Positions 1 through 6,937 of a stretch of DNA of 15,359 nucleotides are shown here, piece after piece. Below the pieces are notes generated by a model. The model searched no databases, had not been told where the DNA came from, and worked only from the letters and a program-made list of their open reading frames with translations. The first letter of the stretch is position 1. The number at the start of each line of letters is the position of its first letter. Position numbers and translations under genes: made by a program. Location of the stretch: the NCBI GenBank assembly GCA_031287505.1, contig JAITSW010000242.1:1-15359 (forward strand). The letters are read 5' to 3'. The stretch is from Propionibacteriaceae bacterium (lineage in GTDB: Bacteria > Actinomycetota > Actinomycetes > Propionibacteriales > Propionibacteriaceae).

Positions 1-391
1 GTCGCCAAGCCCAGTCATAGTACTGCGCCATATTCAGATGCAATCGCAGGAAGTGGCGTTGCACTTGGCTGAGCGGCACACCCGAACCAAAGGATGTCAG
101 GAAACCGTAGCGGGGACGATCCAAGGCGCTGTTTAGCACATCGAATGCGGTGGACGCCAACACCTTGCCGGAATCATCGAGCAGATCAATCCCGTACGCG
201 CCCAAGCGATATTTGCCCAGCACAATCTCACCGGCACTCGCCGCTGGAAGCACACCCACTGTCCGCTCCAGCGCCGAGACCAAAAGACTGGCGTCACGCA
301 ACAGCGGCAGGTCGGCAGCGTCGGCCTCCAACGCGACGACGACTTCGCTAGTCGGCCGATACCAGGTGCTGGTGGGGAATATCCGGATCAT
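1..391 (-). CDS. GH66 dextranase-like glycoside hydrolase, N-terminal part (runs off the window)
   Basis: The minus-strand frame is open from ATG at 391 to base 1, giving 130 residues with no stop. Residues about 96-130 (YGFLTSFG..., then LHLNMAQYYDWAWR) match the GH66 pattern that begins the catalytic barrel, in which a YGF..F segment is followed by 'H-N-x-x-Q-x-YDW'. The first ~90 residues would be the N-terminal beta-sandwich. GH66 enzymes cut alpha-1,6-glucan (endo-dextranase) or make cyclo-isomaltooligosaccharides; the catalytic residues lie outside the window. No signal peptide is visible, so a cytoplasmic enzyme acting on imported oligosaccharides is inferred. It is the last visible gene of the sugar operon and starts 6 nt after the GH15 stop. 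A GGAAG about 10 nt upstream is the only ribosome-binding candidate. The family call rests on motif memory. Confidence 0.75.
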   Translation of the reverse strand, partial: MIRIFPTSTWYRPTSEVVVALEADAADLPLLRDASLLVSALERTVGVLPAASAGEIVLGKYRLGAYGIDLLDDSGKVLASTAFDVLNSALDRPRYGFLTSFGSGVPLSQVQRHFLRLHLNMAQYYDWAWR

Positions 392-397
392 AAGCCG

Positions 398-486
398 CTA
401 TCTTCCGCGTCGACCCGGGTCAGCCATGGCCATGATTGACGACTTGTCTGTTGAAGAACTATCTTCCGCGTCGACCCGGGCCAGCC
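398..486. repeat. 28-bp direct repeat pair flanking a 33-bp spacer
   Basis: Bases 398-425 and 459-486 are identical apart from one base (T420 versus C481). Both contain CGCGTCGACCCGGG. The repeat-plus-spacer unit is 61 bp, which is not a multiple of three, so it shifts the reading frame at the end of the GH15 gene. Removing one unit restores an ATGA stop/start overlap with the GH66 gene, like the other junctions in this operon. Confidence 0.9.
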
Positions 487-1558
487 TGTCATCGAGCAAA
501 ATGTACATGGCTTGCGACCAGAGAAGCGGGTTAGCGGGCTCTCCCCATTTCTCAGCCCAAGGGGTGCGCCACTCGGGCTGTTGCGTGTGGTCTGGGTCGG
601 TGATCTGCTCGGGCAACCAGCCGGCGCTAGAAGCAAAGCCGGAAGCCCAACCAAGGCTGGCCTGCGCCGCAGCCGCCCGCCCGGACTTGAGCTGCGCCAA
701 GCCAAGCCAGCAGGCGAGTAGCACCCAAGCTCCGCCTCCAAAATAGCTGTCACCCAGATAGCGCCAGACTCCCCCGGCGGGCGACACCAATTCTGCTTCA
801 ATACGGGCCAGGGTCGCGGCGTATACCGGGTCGTCAACAGCTGTCAGGCCCAATGGCACCGCCAACGACAGCAGTGAGGCGTCCACCCGCGAGTCTTGCG
901 GCCCTTTCACAAACATCCCATCTTTGACGCAGTGTTCCAGCACCCACGCCCACACATCTTGCGCGACCTGGCCGTAACGCGGTTTGCCAGTCAGGTCGGC
1001 CGCCGCCCGCAGGCCAGCCGCAATCGCCGCCAAAGTTGAGGTGTGTTGGCGGTCGCCGAATTCCTCCCAATAGTCGTAGCAGGGCAATTGCCAAACCGAG
1101 GCAAGGTAGTCGGCAGCCAGCACCACCGCCTGCTCCTGGGACACCGGCTTGCCGCCGAGATGGTCGGCGAGCGCCCAAAGCCAAGTGCCATAGCCGTCGA
1201 ACTGCGTGTTTGGCCAGGAGTCGCCACCAGTCTCGACGCTCCCGTCGACCAGATATCTGGTGGGCAGGAATAGCCGCTGGTCGAGTTGCCGCCCCTGACG
1301 GGCTGCCTTCGACAGGGCGGTGATTTTATCCGCCTGCGAGGTGACCGCTCTTGCCGTCCAATTGTGAAAGGCAGCTGAGGCTTGCCGCTCTCCTGCTTGG
1401 GAAAGCGCCATGGCGATGTAGCTACCGTCCCGAACCCAGGAGTAGCGGTATACGCGGAAATTCGGGCTAGCCAAGAAAGCGCCGGATACGTCCTGATTGT
1501 CCTTAATGACGCGGATGCCCGCCTGGGACACCCAGTCGAGTCGCGAAGTGGGTTTCAT
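398..1558 (-). CDS. GH15 family glucoamylase/glucodextranase-like hydrolase
   Basis: A 386-residue protein. The ATG at 1558 is chosen over a longer upstream extension because it forms an ATGA overlap with the stop of the preceding permease and the protein homology begins there (MKPTSRLDWV). GH15 landmarks: YSWVRDGS (39-46) near the substrate site, DSWPNTQFDGYG (113-124), YWEE (163-166) carrying the likely general acid Glu, and WLPEQ (314-318) carrying the likely base Glu, followed by NPLLWSQA (343-350). GH15 enzymes release glucose from non-reducing ends of alpha-1,4 or alpha-1,6 glucans with inversion. This one is essentially only the (alpha/alpha)6 catalytic domain with no signal peptide, so it is probably cytoplasmic. 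With GH66 next door, isomalto-oligosaccharides are the inferred substrate; starch or maltodextrin remains possible. The last 20 residues after ARVDAED (360-366) are an out-of-frame tail produced by the 61-bp repeat insertion. Confidence 0.85.
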   Translation of the reverse strand: MKPTSRLDWVSQAGIRVIKDNQDVSGAFLASPNFRVYRYSWVRDGSYIAMALSQAGERQASAAFHNWTARAVTSQADKITALSKAARQGRQLDQRLFLPTRYLVDGSVETGGDSWPNTQFDGYGTWLWALADHLGGKPVSQEQAVVLAADYLASVWQLPCYDYWEEFGDRQHTSTLAAIAAGLRAAADLTGKPRYGQVAQDVWAWVLEHCVKDGMFVKGPQDSRVDASLLSLAVPLGLTAVDDPVYAATLARIEAELVSPAGGVWRYLGDSYFGGGAWVLLACWLGLAQLKSGRAAAAQASLGWASGFASSAGWLPEQITDPDHTQQPEWRTPWAEKWGEPANPLLWSQAMYILLDDRLARVDAEDSSSTDKSSIMAMADPGRRGR

Positions 1559-2394
1559 GATTTCAAGGCTCCTGAAGTGATGCCGCCGACAAGTTGGCGT
1601 TGGAAGATGAAGAAGACAACCAGCACCGGAATAAGCGCGATGCAGGCTGCGGCGAAAGTCAGACCCCAATTGGTGGAGTGCGCGCCAGAGAACATGGCGA
1701 TAGCCACCGGCAGGGTGCGTTTGGCCGGATCATTGATGATGGTCATCGCCCACACGTACTCGTCCCACGCGCCGAGGAAGGAGAAGATGGCGGCTGTCGC
1801 CAGTGCGGGCTTGGCAAGCGGGAGCATCAAAGACGTGTAACGCCGCCAAGCACCCGCCCCATCGATGATCATCGCCTCGTCCAACTCTTTGGGGATGCCT
1901 TCGAAGAAGCCGCGCATCAAGAAGGTGTTGAAAGCCAGATTCGTGCCCACATAGACCAGCAGCAGCCCCAGGCGGTTGTCCAGCAGATGCAAATCCTTGG
2001 CGAGGACGAACTGCGGAATCACCAGCATGATCGACGGGATCATCAACTCCAGGATGATCAGAGCGAAGAATACCGACTTGCCGGGGAACTCGAAGCGGGC
2101 GAGGGCGTAGGCCATCATGGAACCGAGCAGTACTACGAGAATGGTGGTGGCGACGGTGACCAGCAGCGAGTTCATGAAGCTCAGTGAGAGCTTGCCCGTC
2201 TCCCAAGCCTCGGCGTAGTTGGCAAAGGTTTTATTGCCTTGGACGACGTCCGCCGGGGAGGTAAGCATGAAAGCGTTTTCTTTCAGCGAGGTCAAAAACA
2301 TGTAGATGAGCGGCGTGAGGGACACCAGCGATGCCACCGAGAGCACCATGTAGCGCACTGCGGCGACAAGGAGCTTTTTCTGTTTGATTCTCAT
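1555..2394 (-). CDS. Carbohydrate ABC transporter permease, MalG-like (CUT1)
   Basis: A 279-residue inner-membrane subunit. ATG at 2394 overlaps the upstream permease stop as ATGA, and its own stop overlaps the GH15 start as ATGA, so three genes are translationally coupled. Hydrophobic segments begin with a first helix at about residues 13-33, a periplasmic stretch, then five more. The EAA loop that contacts the ATPase is clear: EGIPKELDEAMIIDGAG, then LPLAKPAL about 11 residues later. It ends QLVGGITSGALKS, a C-terminus typical of MalG-type permeases. It pairs with the MalF-like permease and the binding lipoprotein. No ATPase gene is present in the operon, so a shared ATPase (MsiK/UgpC type) is inferred. 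A larger 571-aa frame running back to 3270 is not a fusion; its first half is antisense-free shadow of the preceding permease in another frame. Confidence 0.9.
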   Translation of the reverse strand: MRIKQKKLLVAAVRYMVLSVASLVSLTPLIYMFLTSLKENAFMLTSPADVVQGNKTFANYAEAWETGKLSLSFMNSLLVTVATTILVVLLGSMMAYALARFEFPGKSVFFALIILELMIPSIMLVIPQFVLAKDLHLLDNRLGLLLVYVGTNLAFNTFLMRGFFEGIPKELDEAMIIDGAGAWRRYTSLMLPLAKPALATAAIFSFLGAWDEYVWAMTIINDPAKRTLPVAIAMFSGAHSTNWGLTFAAACIALIPVLVVFFIFQRQLVGGITSGALKS

Positions 2395-3344
2395 GCCGCC
2401 GCGTCCTGTGCAGATTTGCTGCCCAGGCTGTATTGCCCGATGGACAGCGCAAAGATGAGGGCGGTGAGCATGAACGCAATGGCCGAGCCGTATCCGAAAT
2501 CCAGGAAGTTGAACGCTTGCCGGTACAGATAGGTGAGCGGCACCTGCGTGAGGTTGGCCGGACCGCCGTTGGTGGTGAGCTGCACCGAGACGAAGACGTT
2601 GAAAGCCCCAATGACGAGCATGATGGTGATGAACAGTGTTGTGCGACGGATTGACGGCAACGTGATGTGCCAGAATTGCTGCCAACCTTGCGCGCCATCC
2701 ACGCAAGCCGCCTCGTACAGCGATTCCGGGACGGCTTGCAGCGCGGCGAGGAAGATGAGCATCGTCCAGCCCACGCCTTTCCAGATACCCAGGCCGCAGA
2801 TGGCCACCATCGCCGTCCAGCGCCCGTTGTACCAATCGACACCTTGATCCATCAAGGAGGTTGCGTCGGCCAACAGCCAGTTGACCAGCCCGCCGTCGGT
2901 GGCGAACAGATACTTGAACAGCACCGAGACAACCACCCAGGAAGTGATCACCGGAATGTAGACCATGATGCGAAAAGCCGTCCGGCCGGCCAGCGCCCGG
3001 TTCAAAGCCACCGCGCAGATCAGCCCGAGCACAATCTGGCCGGGCACGGTCACCGCCGTATATACGCCGGAGTTCGCCATCGCCCGCCAGAAGATCGGAT
3101 CCCCAAAGGCTTTCGCGTAGTTGGCGAGGCCGACGAAGGTGTTCTCCACACCGGGAGCGGGCGACCATTTCTCTAGGCTCATGATGAGCGCTTGGACGGT
3201 CGGATAGATCATCACCAGGGAGAAAACGGCAAACCCCGGAAGTAGGAAAAGGTAGGCGGGAGAACGCCAACCCCGACCGGAGGAGGGGTTACCCCTCCTC
3301 CGGCGCGGAGCCAGCGTATTCGCACCGCTCAGCGCTGCGGCCAC
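2391..3344 (-). CDS. Carbohydrate ABC transporter permease, MalF/UgpA-like (CUT1)
   Basis: A 317-residue inner-membrane subunit starting at GTG 3344, 9 nt after the stop of the binding-protein gene. No later ATG/GTG/TTG occurs in frame before the first membrane helix, so this start is needed. Residues 1-28 are Arg/Gly/Pro-rich and cytoplasmic, followed by AYLFLLPGFAVFSLVMIYP as the first membrane segment. The EAA loop is visible (PESLYEAACVDGAQ, then LPSIRRT). The N-terminal codons lie over a perfect inverted repeat at 3277-3303, which may lower permease expression relative to the binding protein. The stop overlaps the next permease as ATGA. The substrate is inferred from the GH15/GH66 partners and cannot be read from the permease itself. 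Confidence 0.9.
   Translation of the reverse strand: MAAALSGANTLAPRRRRGNPSSGRGWRSPAYLFLLPGFAVFSLVMIYPTVQALIMSLEKWSPAPGVENTFVGLANYAKAFGDPIFWRAMANSGVYTAVTVPGQIVLGLICAVALNRALAGRTAFRIMVYIPVITSWVVVSVLFKYLFATDGGLVNWLLADATSLMDQGVDWYNGRWTAMVAICGLGIWKGVGWTMLIFLAALQAVPESLYEAACVDGAQGWQQFWHITLPSIRRTTLFITIMLVIGAFNVFVSVQLTTNGGPANLTQVPLTYLYRQAFNFLDFGYGSAIAFMLTALIFALSIGQYSLGSKSAQDAAA
3277..3303 (-). other. Perfect GC-rich hairpin between binding-protein and permease genes
   Basis: CCGGAGGAGGGG (3277-3288) and CCCCTCCTCCGG (3292-3303) form a perfect 12-bp stem with a 3-nt loop. It sits about 40 nt into the permease reading frame and 50 nt after the binding-protein stop. No U-tract follows, so it is not a classical terminator. 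Hairpins between SBP and permease genes (for example malE-malF in enterobacteria) protect upstream mRNA and lower downstream expression; the same role is inferred here. On the minus strand the first arm contains GGAGGAGGGG, a Shine-Dalgarno-like run sequestered by the second arm. Confidence 0.7.
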
Positions 3345-3353
3345 TGTCGAGGC

Positions 3354-4649
3354 TTACTGGTACTGGGCCAAGAGACCGTCGAATTCTGCCGCCAGCGAGT
3401 CAAGGGTCTTGCGCACATCGCCGCCGCCCAGGAACAACTCTTGCAAAGCGGCTTCGAGCCTGGTGTCCATCTCAGTCCACGCCGGGGTGGCCGGGCGCGG
3501 CTTGGCAGTCTTAAGCTGCTCGGAGAAGGTGGCGTAGTACGGCTGAATCGCGGTGAGATCGCCGGCAAGCGAGCTAAGCACCGGCATCTGGCCGATTTTG
3601 GCGAACTCCTTCTGCGTCTCCTCGCCCAGCAGATATGAGATGAACTTCGCGGCAGCCTCTTTGTTCTTTGAGGCGGAGGTCATCACAATGTCCTCGCCGC
3701 CGACGACCGAGATCGAGCCGCCGTCGCCGGCAGGCAACATGGTGGCCTCAAACTTGAGGTCGGGGAAGCTGCCTTCCAAAATCGGATACATCCAAGGGCC
3801 GCCCATCATGGTGGCGTACTTTGCCTGAGAAAAGCCGTCAGCCGGGTCGGTCGCGCCGTCCTGGGTGACAAAGGCGGGGATAGCACCCGGTCTGTATAGG
3901 GCGTACAGGGCTTGGATGGCGGCCACAGACTGCGGGCCGTGGAGGATACCGGTGGCCTTGGTGACGTCCGGGCTAACGATGTCTTCACCAAAAGACCAGA
4001 TGAACGGCAGCACATTCCAACCGTTGAGATTGCCGTCGGCGTACAAGGCGACGTCCTTGGCCTTGAACGTATCGGCTAGGCCTGCGAACTCCTTCAGGGT
4101 GGAGGGCATCTTCACCCCGGCCTTGTCGAAGGCGGCCGGGTTGTTCAGCATCACCAGGGTGTTGGTGTCTAACGGCAGGCCGTAGTAGTGGTCTTTCCAC
4201 TTGTTGGTGGCCAAAGGCCCCGGGTAGACGGCCTGGGAGATCGCCTGGAAATCGCCCATCGCGGTGTCTAGCGGTTCTAAGACGCCGAGATTGGCCAACT
4301 CGGGCACCCAGATAATGTCGGAGCGCACCACGTCGGGCAATTCGCCGCCGGCGATGCCGGTAACCAGCTTTTGGTGCAAATCGTCGTAAGGCACCGGCAC
4401 CGAAGTGACCTTTACGCCGGGGTTGGCCGCCTCGAAAGCCGGAATAACAGTCTTCTCCAGGACGGTGATCTCCTGCGAATCGGCTGAGTAGGCATGCCAA
4501 TAGGTGATGGTCGCATCCCCGGCAGGTTGCGACTGTGAAGGTGGCGTGGAAACGCTAGTCTGCGTCGGCGCCGGGCTGCTGCAAGCTGCCATGGCCACAA
4601 GGCCGGAGATAGCCGCAAGCGCGATGCCGATGGTACGTCGGGATTTCAT
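3354..4649 (-). CDS. Extracellular sugar-binding lipoprotein of a CUT1 ABC transporter
   Basis: A 431-residue family-1 solute-binding protein. The ATG at 4649 is preferred to an upstream extension because GAGAGG lies 6 nt upstream and a lipoprotein signal begins there: MKSRR, a hydrophobic core, then the lipobox AMAAC with Cys23 as the lipidation site, followed by a Ser/Thr/Pro-rich linker. The mature part starts ITYWHAYSADSQE and contains FEAANPGVKVTSVPVPYDDL, the usual CUT1 N-lobe pattern. GGPWMYPILEG and the EAAAKFISYLL segment match the C-lobe of the family. It is anchored outside the membrane and delivers oligosaccharide to the two permeases encoded downstream. It is first in the operon, divergent from the ROK regulator. 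The ligand is predicted to be an alpha-glucan oligosaccharide, by context only. Confidence 0.9.
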   Translation of the reverse strand: MKSRRTIGIALAAISGLVAMAACSSPAPTQTSVSTPPSQSQPAGDATITYWHAYSADSQEITVLEKTVIPAFEAANPGVKVTSVPVPYDDLHQKLVTGIAGGELPDVVRSDIIWVPELANLGVLEPLDTAMGDFQAISQAVYPGPLATNKWKDHYYGLPLDTNTLVMLNNPAAFDKAGVKMPSTLKEFAGLADTFKAKDVALYADGNLNGWNVLPFIWSFGEDIVSPDVTKATGILHGPQSVAAIQALYALYRPGAIPAFVTQDGATDPADGFSQAKYATMMGGPWMYPILEGSFPDLKFEATMLPAGDGGSISVVGGEDIVMTSASKNKEAAAKFISYLLGEETQKEFAKIGQMPVLSSLAGDLTAIQPYYATFSEQLKTAKPRPATPAWTEMDTRLEAALQELFLGGGDVRKTLDSLAAEFDGLLAQYQ

Positions 4650-4699
4650 TCGTATCCTCTCGGTTGGTTGTATAACGATCTTCTCCTCAATGAGTTTTC

Positions 4700-4712
4700 G
4701 TTTTGACAAAAC
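4700..4712. promoter_or_regulatory. Candidate operator, palindrome GTTTTGACAAAAC
   Basis: Perfect 5-bp arms GTTTT/AAAAC around GAC. An extra AGTTTT at 4693-4698 pairs with AAAACT (4708-4713), so two overlapping dyads share the right arm. The AT-rich dyad lies about 50 nt upstream of the binding-protein start, where a ROK repressor could bind the operon leader. The link to the neighbouring regulator is inferred from position only. Confidence 0.35.
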
Positions 4713-4729
4713 TAACATCAATGCAGCCC

Positions 4730-4753
4730 TTTGCGCAAGAGTTAAAGCGCAAA
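4730..4753. promoter_or_regulatory. Candidate operator, TTTGCGC/GCGCAAA dyad
   Basis: TTTGCGC (4730-4736) and GCGCAAA (4747-4753) are inverted copies separated by 10 bp. The left copy also extends into the self-complementary TTGCGCAA (4731-4738). The dyad would overlap the predicted transcription start of the sugar operon, a usual repressor position. Confidence 0.4.
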
Positions 4754-4837
4754 ACTCCATAGAATCTTGCGGATATCAAGATCGGCAATATCTCGGAAGA
4801 CAGGGTATTATTTGTTCTAAAGAAAAGGATGGTCTCA

Positions 4838-5992
4838 ATGAGCAAACGAATCCCGTGGGAGTCATTCACAGACTCGGCGCGCCTAATCACCCTTGAGATA
4901 CTGCGAGATGGCCCGCTGTCCCGAACCGAGCTCGCAGCGCGCACCGGTCTCTCGTCGGCCAGCCTCAGCCGGATAACAAACCCTTTGATCAAGGCAAAGG
5001 TGCTTCTCGAAGTGCCAAACTGCGAACCCACGCCAACTGGCGGCCGCCCGCTTGAACCGCTTGACGTCGACGCCTCGCTTGAGCACTTCGTCGGAATAAA
5101 ACTGACCGGGGAGGCCGCCTTCGCCGTCTTGACAGACCTGCGCACCCAACCCCTGCGGACAGCCACGACGGAAATCCACTCTCACGAGCCCGCATCGGTG
5201 CTGAAACAGATGGCAGACCTGGTAGCCGACCTTGCCCAGGATTTAGCCGTGCGCGCGGTCGGGCTGGGGCTTGGCGGCGCGGTTGACAACTACACCGCGA
5301 TTCGCTCGGCCTACTTCCTGGATTGGCACGATGTCGACTTGAAGGCGATTGCGAAACCACTCCTTGAGATGCCAGTGGTTGCCACCAACGACATCGAGTC
5401 CCTTCTCGAGGCCGAAAACTGGTTCGGCGCCGGACGCGAAATCGGAAGCTTCGCGGTAATCACGACCGGCTCTGGAGTCGGCGGCGGGCTGGTGCTCAAC
5501 AACCGCCTGGTGACCAGCCCAGACGCCGGGCTGGGACTCATCGGGCATCAGCCAATCGACCCCACCGGCGGCCCGCAATGCGAGCGAAGCCATCGCGGCT
5601 GCGCAAGCGCGTATCTGCGCTGTGAGTCGATCTCGAATCAGACCAGCCAGCGCCTTGGAAGGCCGGTCACCTATGACCAGGCCCTTGACCTGGCGGCGGC
5701 AGGCGACCCGGAAGCCCGCGCTGTCGTAGACCAAGCCGGATACGCCTACGGAATGCTGATAGCCGCGGTTGCGAATATCGCGCTCCCGCAGCGGGTCATC
5801 CTAACCGGCGAAGGCTGGCGACTTGCGCAAGTGGCCGCACCGGCATTGGCGGAAGGGCTCCGGTACGCCCGGAACCCATTGGCCGCCGAAGTGCCGCTCC
5901 AAATTCTCCCCGACGATCCGCTCATCTGGGCGCGGGGAGCGGCGGCAGTGGCCATCCAGCAGTCAATCAACGAACTCGGGCTAGCCGACTAG
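4838..5992 (+). CDS. ROK-family transcriptional repressor (NagC/XylR type)
   Basis: A 384-residue regulator. ATG at 4838 (MSKRIPWESF) is preferred to ATG 4829 because AAAGGATGG (4824-4832) then serves as ribosome-binding site. Residues about 14-58 form a winged helix-turn-helix (EILRDGPLSRTELAARTG, then LSSASLSRITNPL). The rest is an actin-fold ROK domain: NDIESLLEAENWFGAG (184-199) and TTGSGVGGG (209-217) are sugar-site motifs, and GH (236-237) is the usual metal-site His. The N-terminal phosphate loop reads GIKLTGE, without the Asp and GGT of sugar kinases, so it should bind sugar without phosphorylating it. The zinc motif CxCGxxGCxE is degenerate (CERSHRGCAS), keeping two of three Cys. It is divergent from the alpha-glucan operon and is its probable repressor, with a glucose-type sugar as likely inducer. 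Confidence 0.9.
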   Translation: MSKRIPWESFTDSARLITLEILRDGPLSRTELAARTGLSSASLSRITNPLIKAKVLLEVPNCEPTPTGGRPLEPLDVDASLEHFVGIKLTGEAAFAVLTDLRTQPLRTATTEIHSHEPASVLKQMADLVADLAQDLAVRAVGLGLGGAVDNYTAIRSAYFLDWHDVDLKAIAKPLLEMPVVATNDIESLLEAENWFGAGREIGSFAVITTGSGVGGGLVLNNRLVTSPDAGLGLIGHQPIDPTGGPQCERSHRGCASAYLRCESISNQTSQRLGRPVTYDQALDLAAAGDPEARAVVDQAGYAYGMLIAAVANIALPQRVILTGEGWRLAQVAAPALAEGLRYARNPLAAEVPLQILPDDPLIWARGAAAVAIQQSINELGLAD

Positions 5993-6364
5993 CGTCCCGC
6001 AAATAGATCATCCCCCGCCAACCCGGGCCGTTCGGCTTTCATCGTCAGCGCGGGGAGCATAATCTCACTTCCCCGGGTTTCGAGTGCAACCCCCGTTGCT
6101 ATTCTTGCTCGCCCACCCCTGCTTTCGGTCTTCGAGAGAAGGTTCGCTTCTCTCTCAAAGCCGGGCCGACCGTCTGAATAAGAATGACCACGATCAACAC
6201 TAGACCTTGGAAAGTGTCTTGGATGTCGGCGCTCAGGGCTGGAATGGAGAAGATGTTGCGCAAAACTCCTGTTACCTTTTCCCGCTCCCACGGGAGTTGT
6301 TTATGACGACTAGTAGGATTCGCCACAAGGCGACCAGTCTCACCGGAAAACAACGGGGGCACAG
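5993..6364. other. Intergenic spacer with hairpin and possible decayed permease tail
   Basis: No convincing intact gene. GAGAGAAG (6134-6141) and CTTCTCTC (6147-6154) form a perfect 8-bp stem with loop GTTCG, framed by GCTTT (6121-6125) and AAAGC (6157-6161). It could end ROK transcription, but there is no U-run. Bases 6264-6269 (AACTCC) and 6293-6298 (GGAGTT), with CCCG/CGGG inside, form a second weak fold before the sigma gene. On the minus strand, about 6101-6240 reads SADIQDTFQGLVLIVVILIQ, resembling the last membrane helix of sugar or nucleoside ABC permeases; it is too short to call a gene. I could not identify the sigma-factor promoter with confidence. Confidence 0.5.
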
Positions 6365-6937
6365 ATGGACGGCAGCGCAGCAGCGGGCGGTTTAGCCGCA
6401 GTTGGCGTTTACAGCGATTCCGACGACACCCCCCTGTGCGTGTCCGCCCGCGAAACCCGCGCGGTGATCTCCCGCTATGAGTCTATGGTGTACGCGATCG
6501 CCTTGACCCATACCAAATGCCGTGTTGACGCGGACGACGTTTTCCAGGAAACCTTCCTGGCGTATCACCGCAAACACCCCGATTGCCGGAATGAGGAACA
6601 CCTAAAGGCTTGGCTCATCGTCGCCACCATGAACTGTGCCAAACGGGTGGTCGCGAATTCGTGGCGCACCCGAGTCGTCCCGCTCACCGCCGAACACGCC
6701 GCCGACCTGCCCGATGTCTTTTCTTTCAAGACTGACGAGCAAGACGCGGTCTTTCGGGCTTTGAGTGATCTGCCGGAAAACTACCGAACGGTTTTACACC
6801 TGTTCTACTTCGAAGACCTCCCGGTGTTACGCATCGCGGAGATCTTGGATCTAGCAGCCGGAGCCGTGAAGATGCGGCTTTCACGAGGCAGGGAAATGCT
6901 GCGCAGCCAACTAACAGGAGGACTCTTCGATGAGTGA
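6365..6937 (+). CDS. ECF-like RNA polymerase sigma factor
   Basis: A 190-residue sigma-70 family protein of ECF layout. Region 2 spans about 33-95: YESMVYAIALTHTK, then DADDVFQETFLAYHR (the core-binding and -10 recognition helices). A linker with little conservation follows (96-128). Region 4 spans about 129-182: LSDLPENYRTVLHLFYFEDL, then the -35 recognition helix around LDLAAGAVKMRLSRGREMLR. The first ~30 residues are low-complexity and the start is uncertain; ATG 6365 has only a weak G-rich element (GGGGG) upstream. The stop overlaps the start of the next gene by 8 nt, so the pair is co-translated. By standard ECF logic the membrane protein downstream would hold this factor inactive until a surface signal arrives; that role is inferred. 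Confidence 0.88.
   Translation: MDGSAAAGGLAAVGVYSDSDDTPLCVSARETRAVISRYESMVYAIALTHTKCRVDADDVFQETFLAYHRKHPDCRNEEHLKAWLIVATMNCAKRVVANSWRTRVVPLTAEHAADLPDVFSFKTDEQDAVFRALSDLPENYRTVLHLFYFEDLPVLRIAEILDLAAGAVKMRLSRGREMLRSQLTGGLFDE

Larger units (their letters stand above)
4650..4837. promoter_or_regulatory. Divergent promoter region between sugar operon and ROK repressor
   Basis: A 188-bp AT-richer gap. On the minus strand a possible promoter for the operon is TTGCCG (4783-4788) with an 18-bp spacer and TTCTAT (4759-4764), placing transcription start near 4752 and leaving a leader of about 100 nt. On the plus strand TATTAT (4806-4811) is a possible -10 box for the ROK gene, without a convincing -35. 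Two palindromic candidates for the repressor (4700-4712 and 4730-4753) lie on the operon side. Boxes were found by eye; none is verified. Confidence 0.5.

Noticed and set aside
1555..3270. A 571-residue fused permease frame
   Set aside because: Only residues from 2394 onward match a permease; the earlier part is another frame of the MalF-like gene, and the ATGA overlap at 2391-2394 marks two genes.
6010..6056. CCCCGC/GCGGGG pair after the ROK gene as terminator
   Set aside because: A 6-bp stem with a loop of about 31 nt and no U-tract is not convincing.
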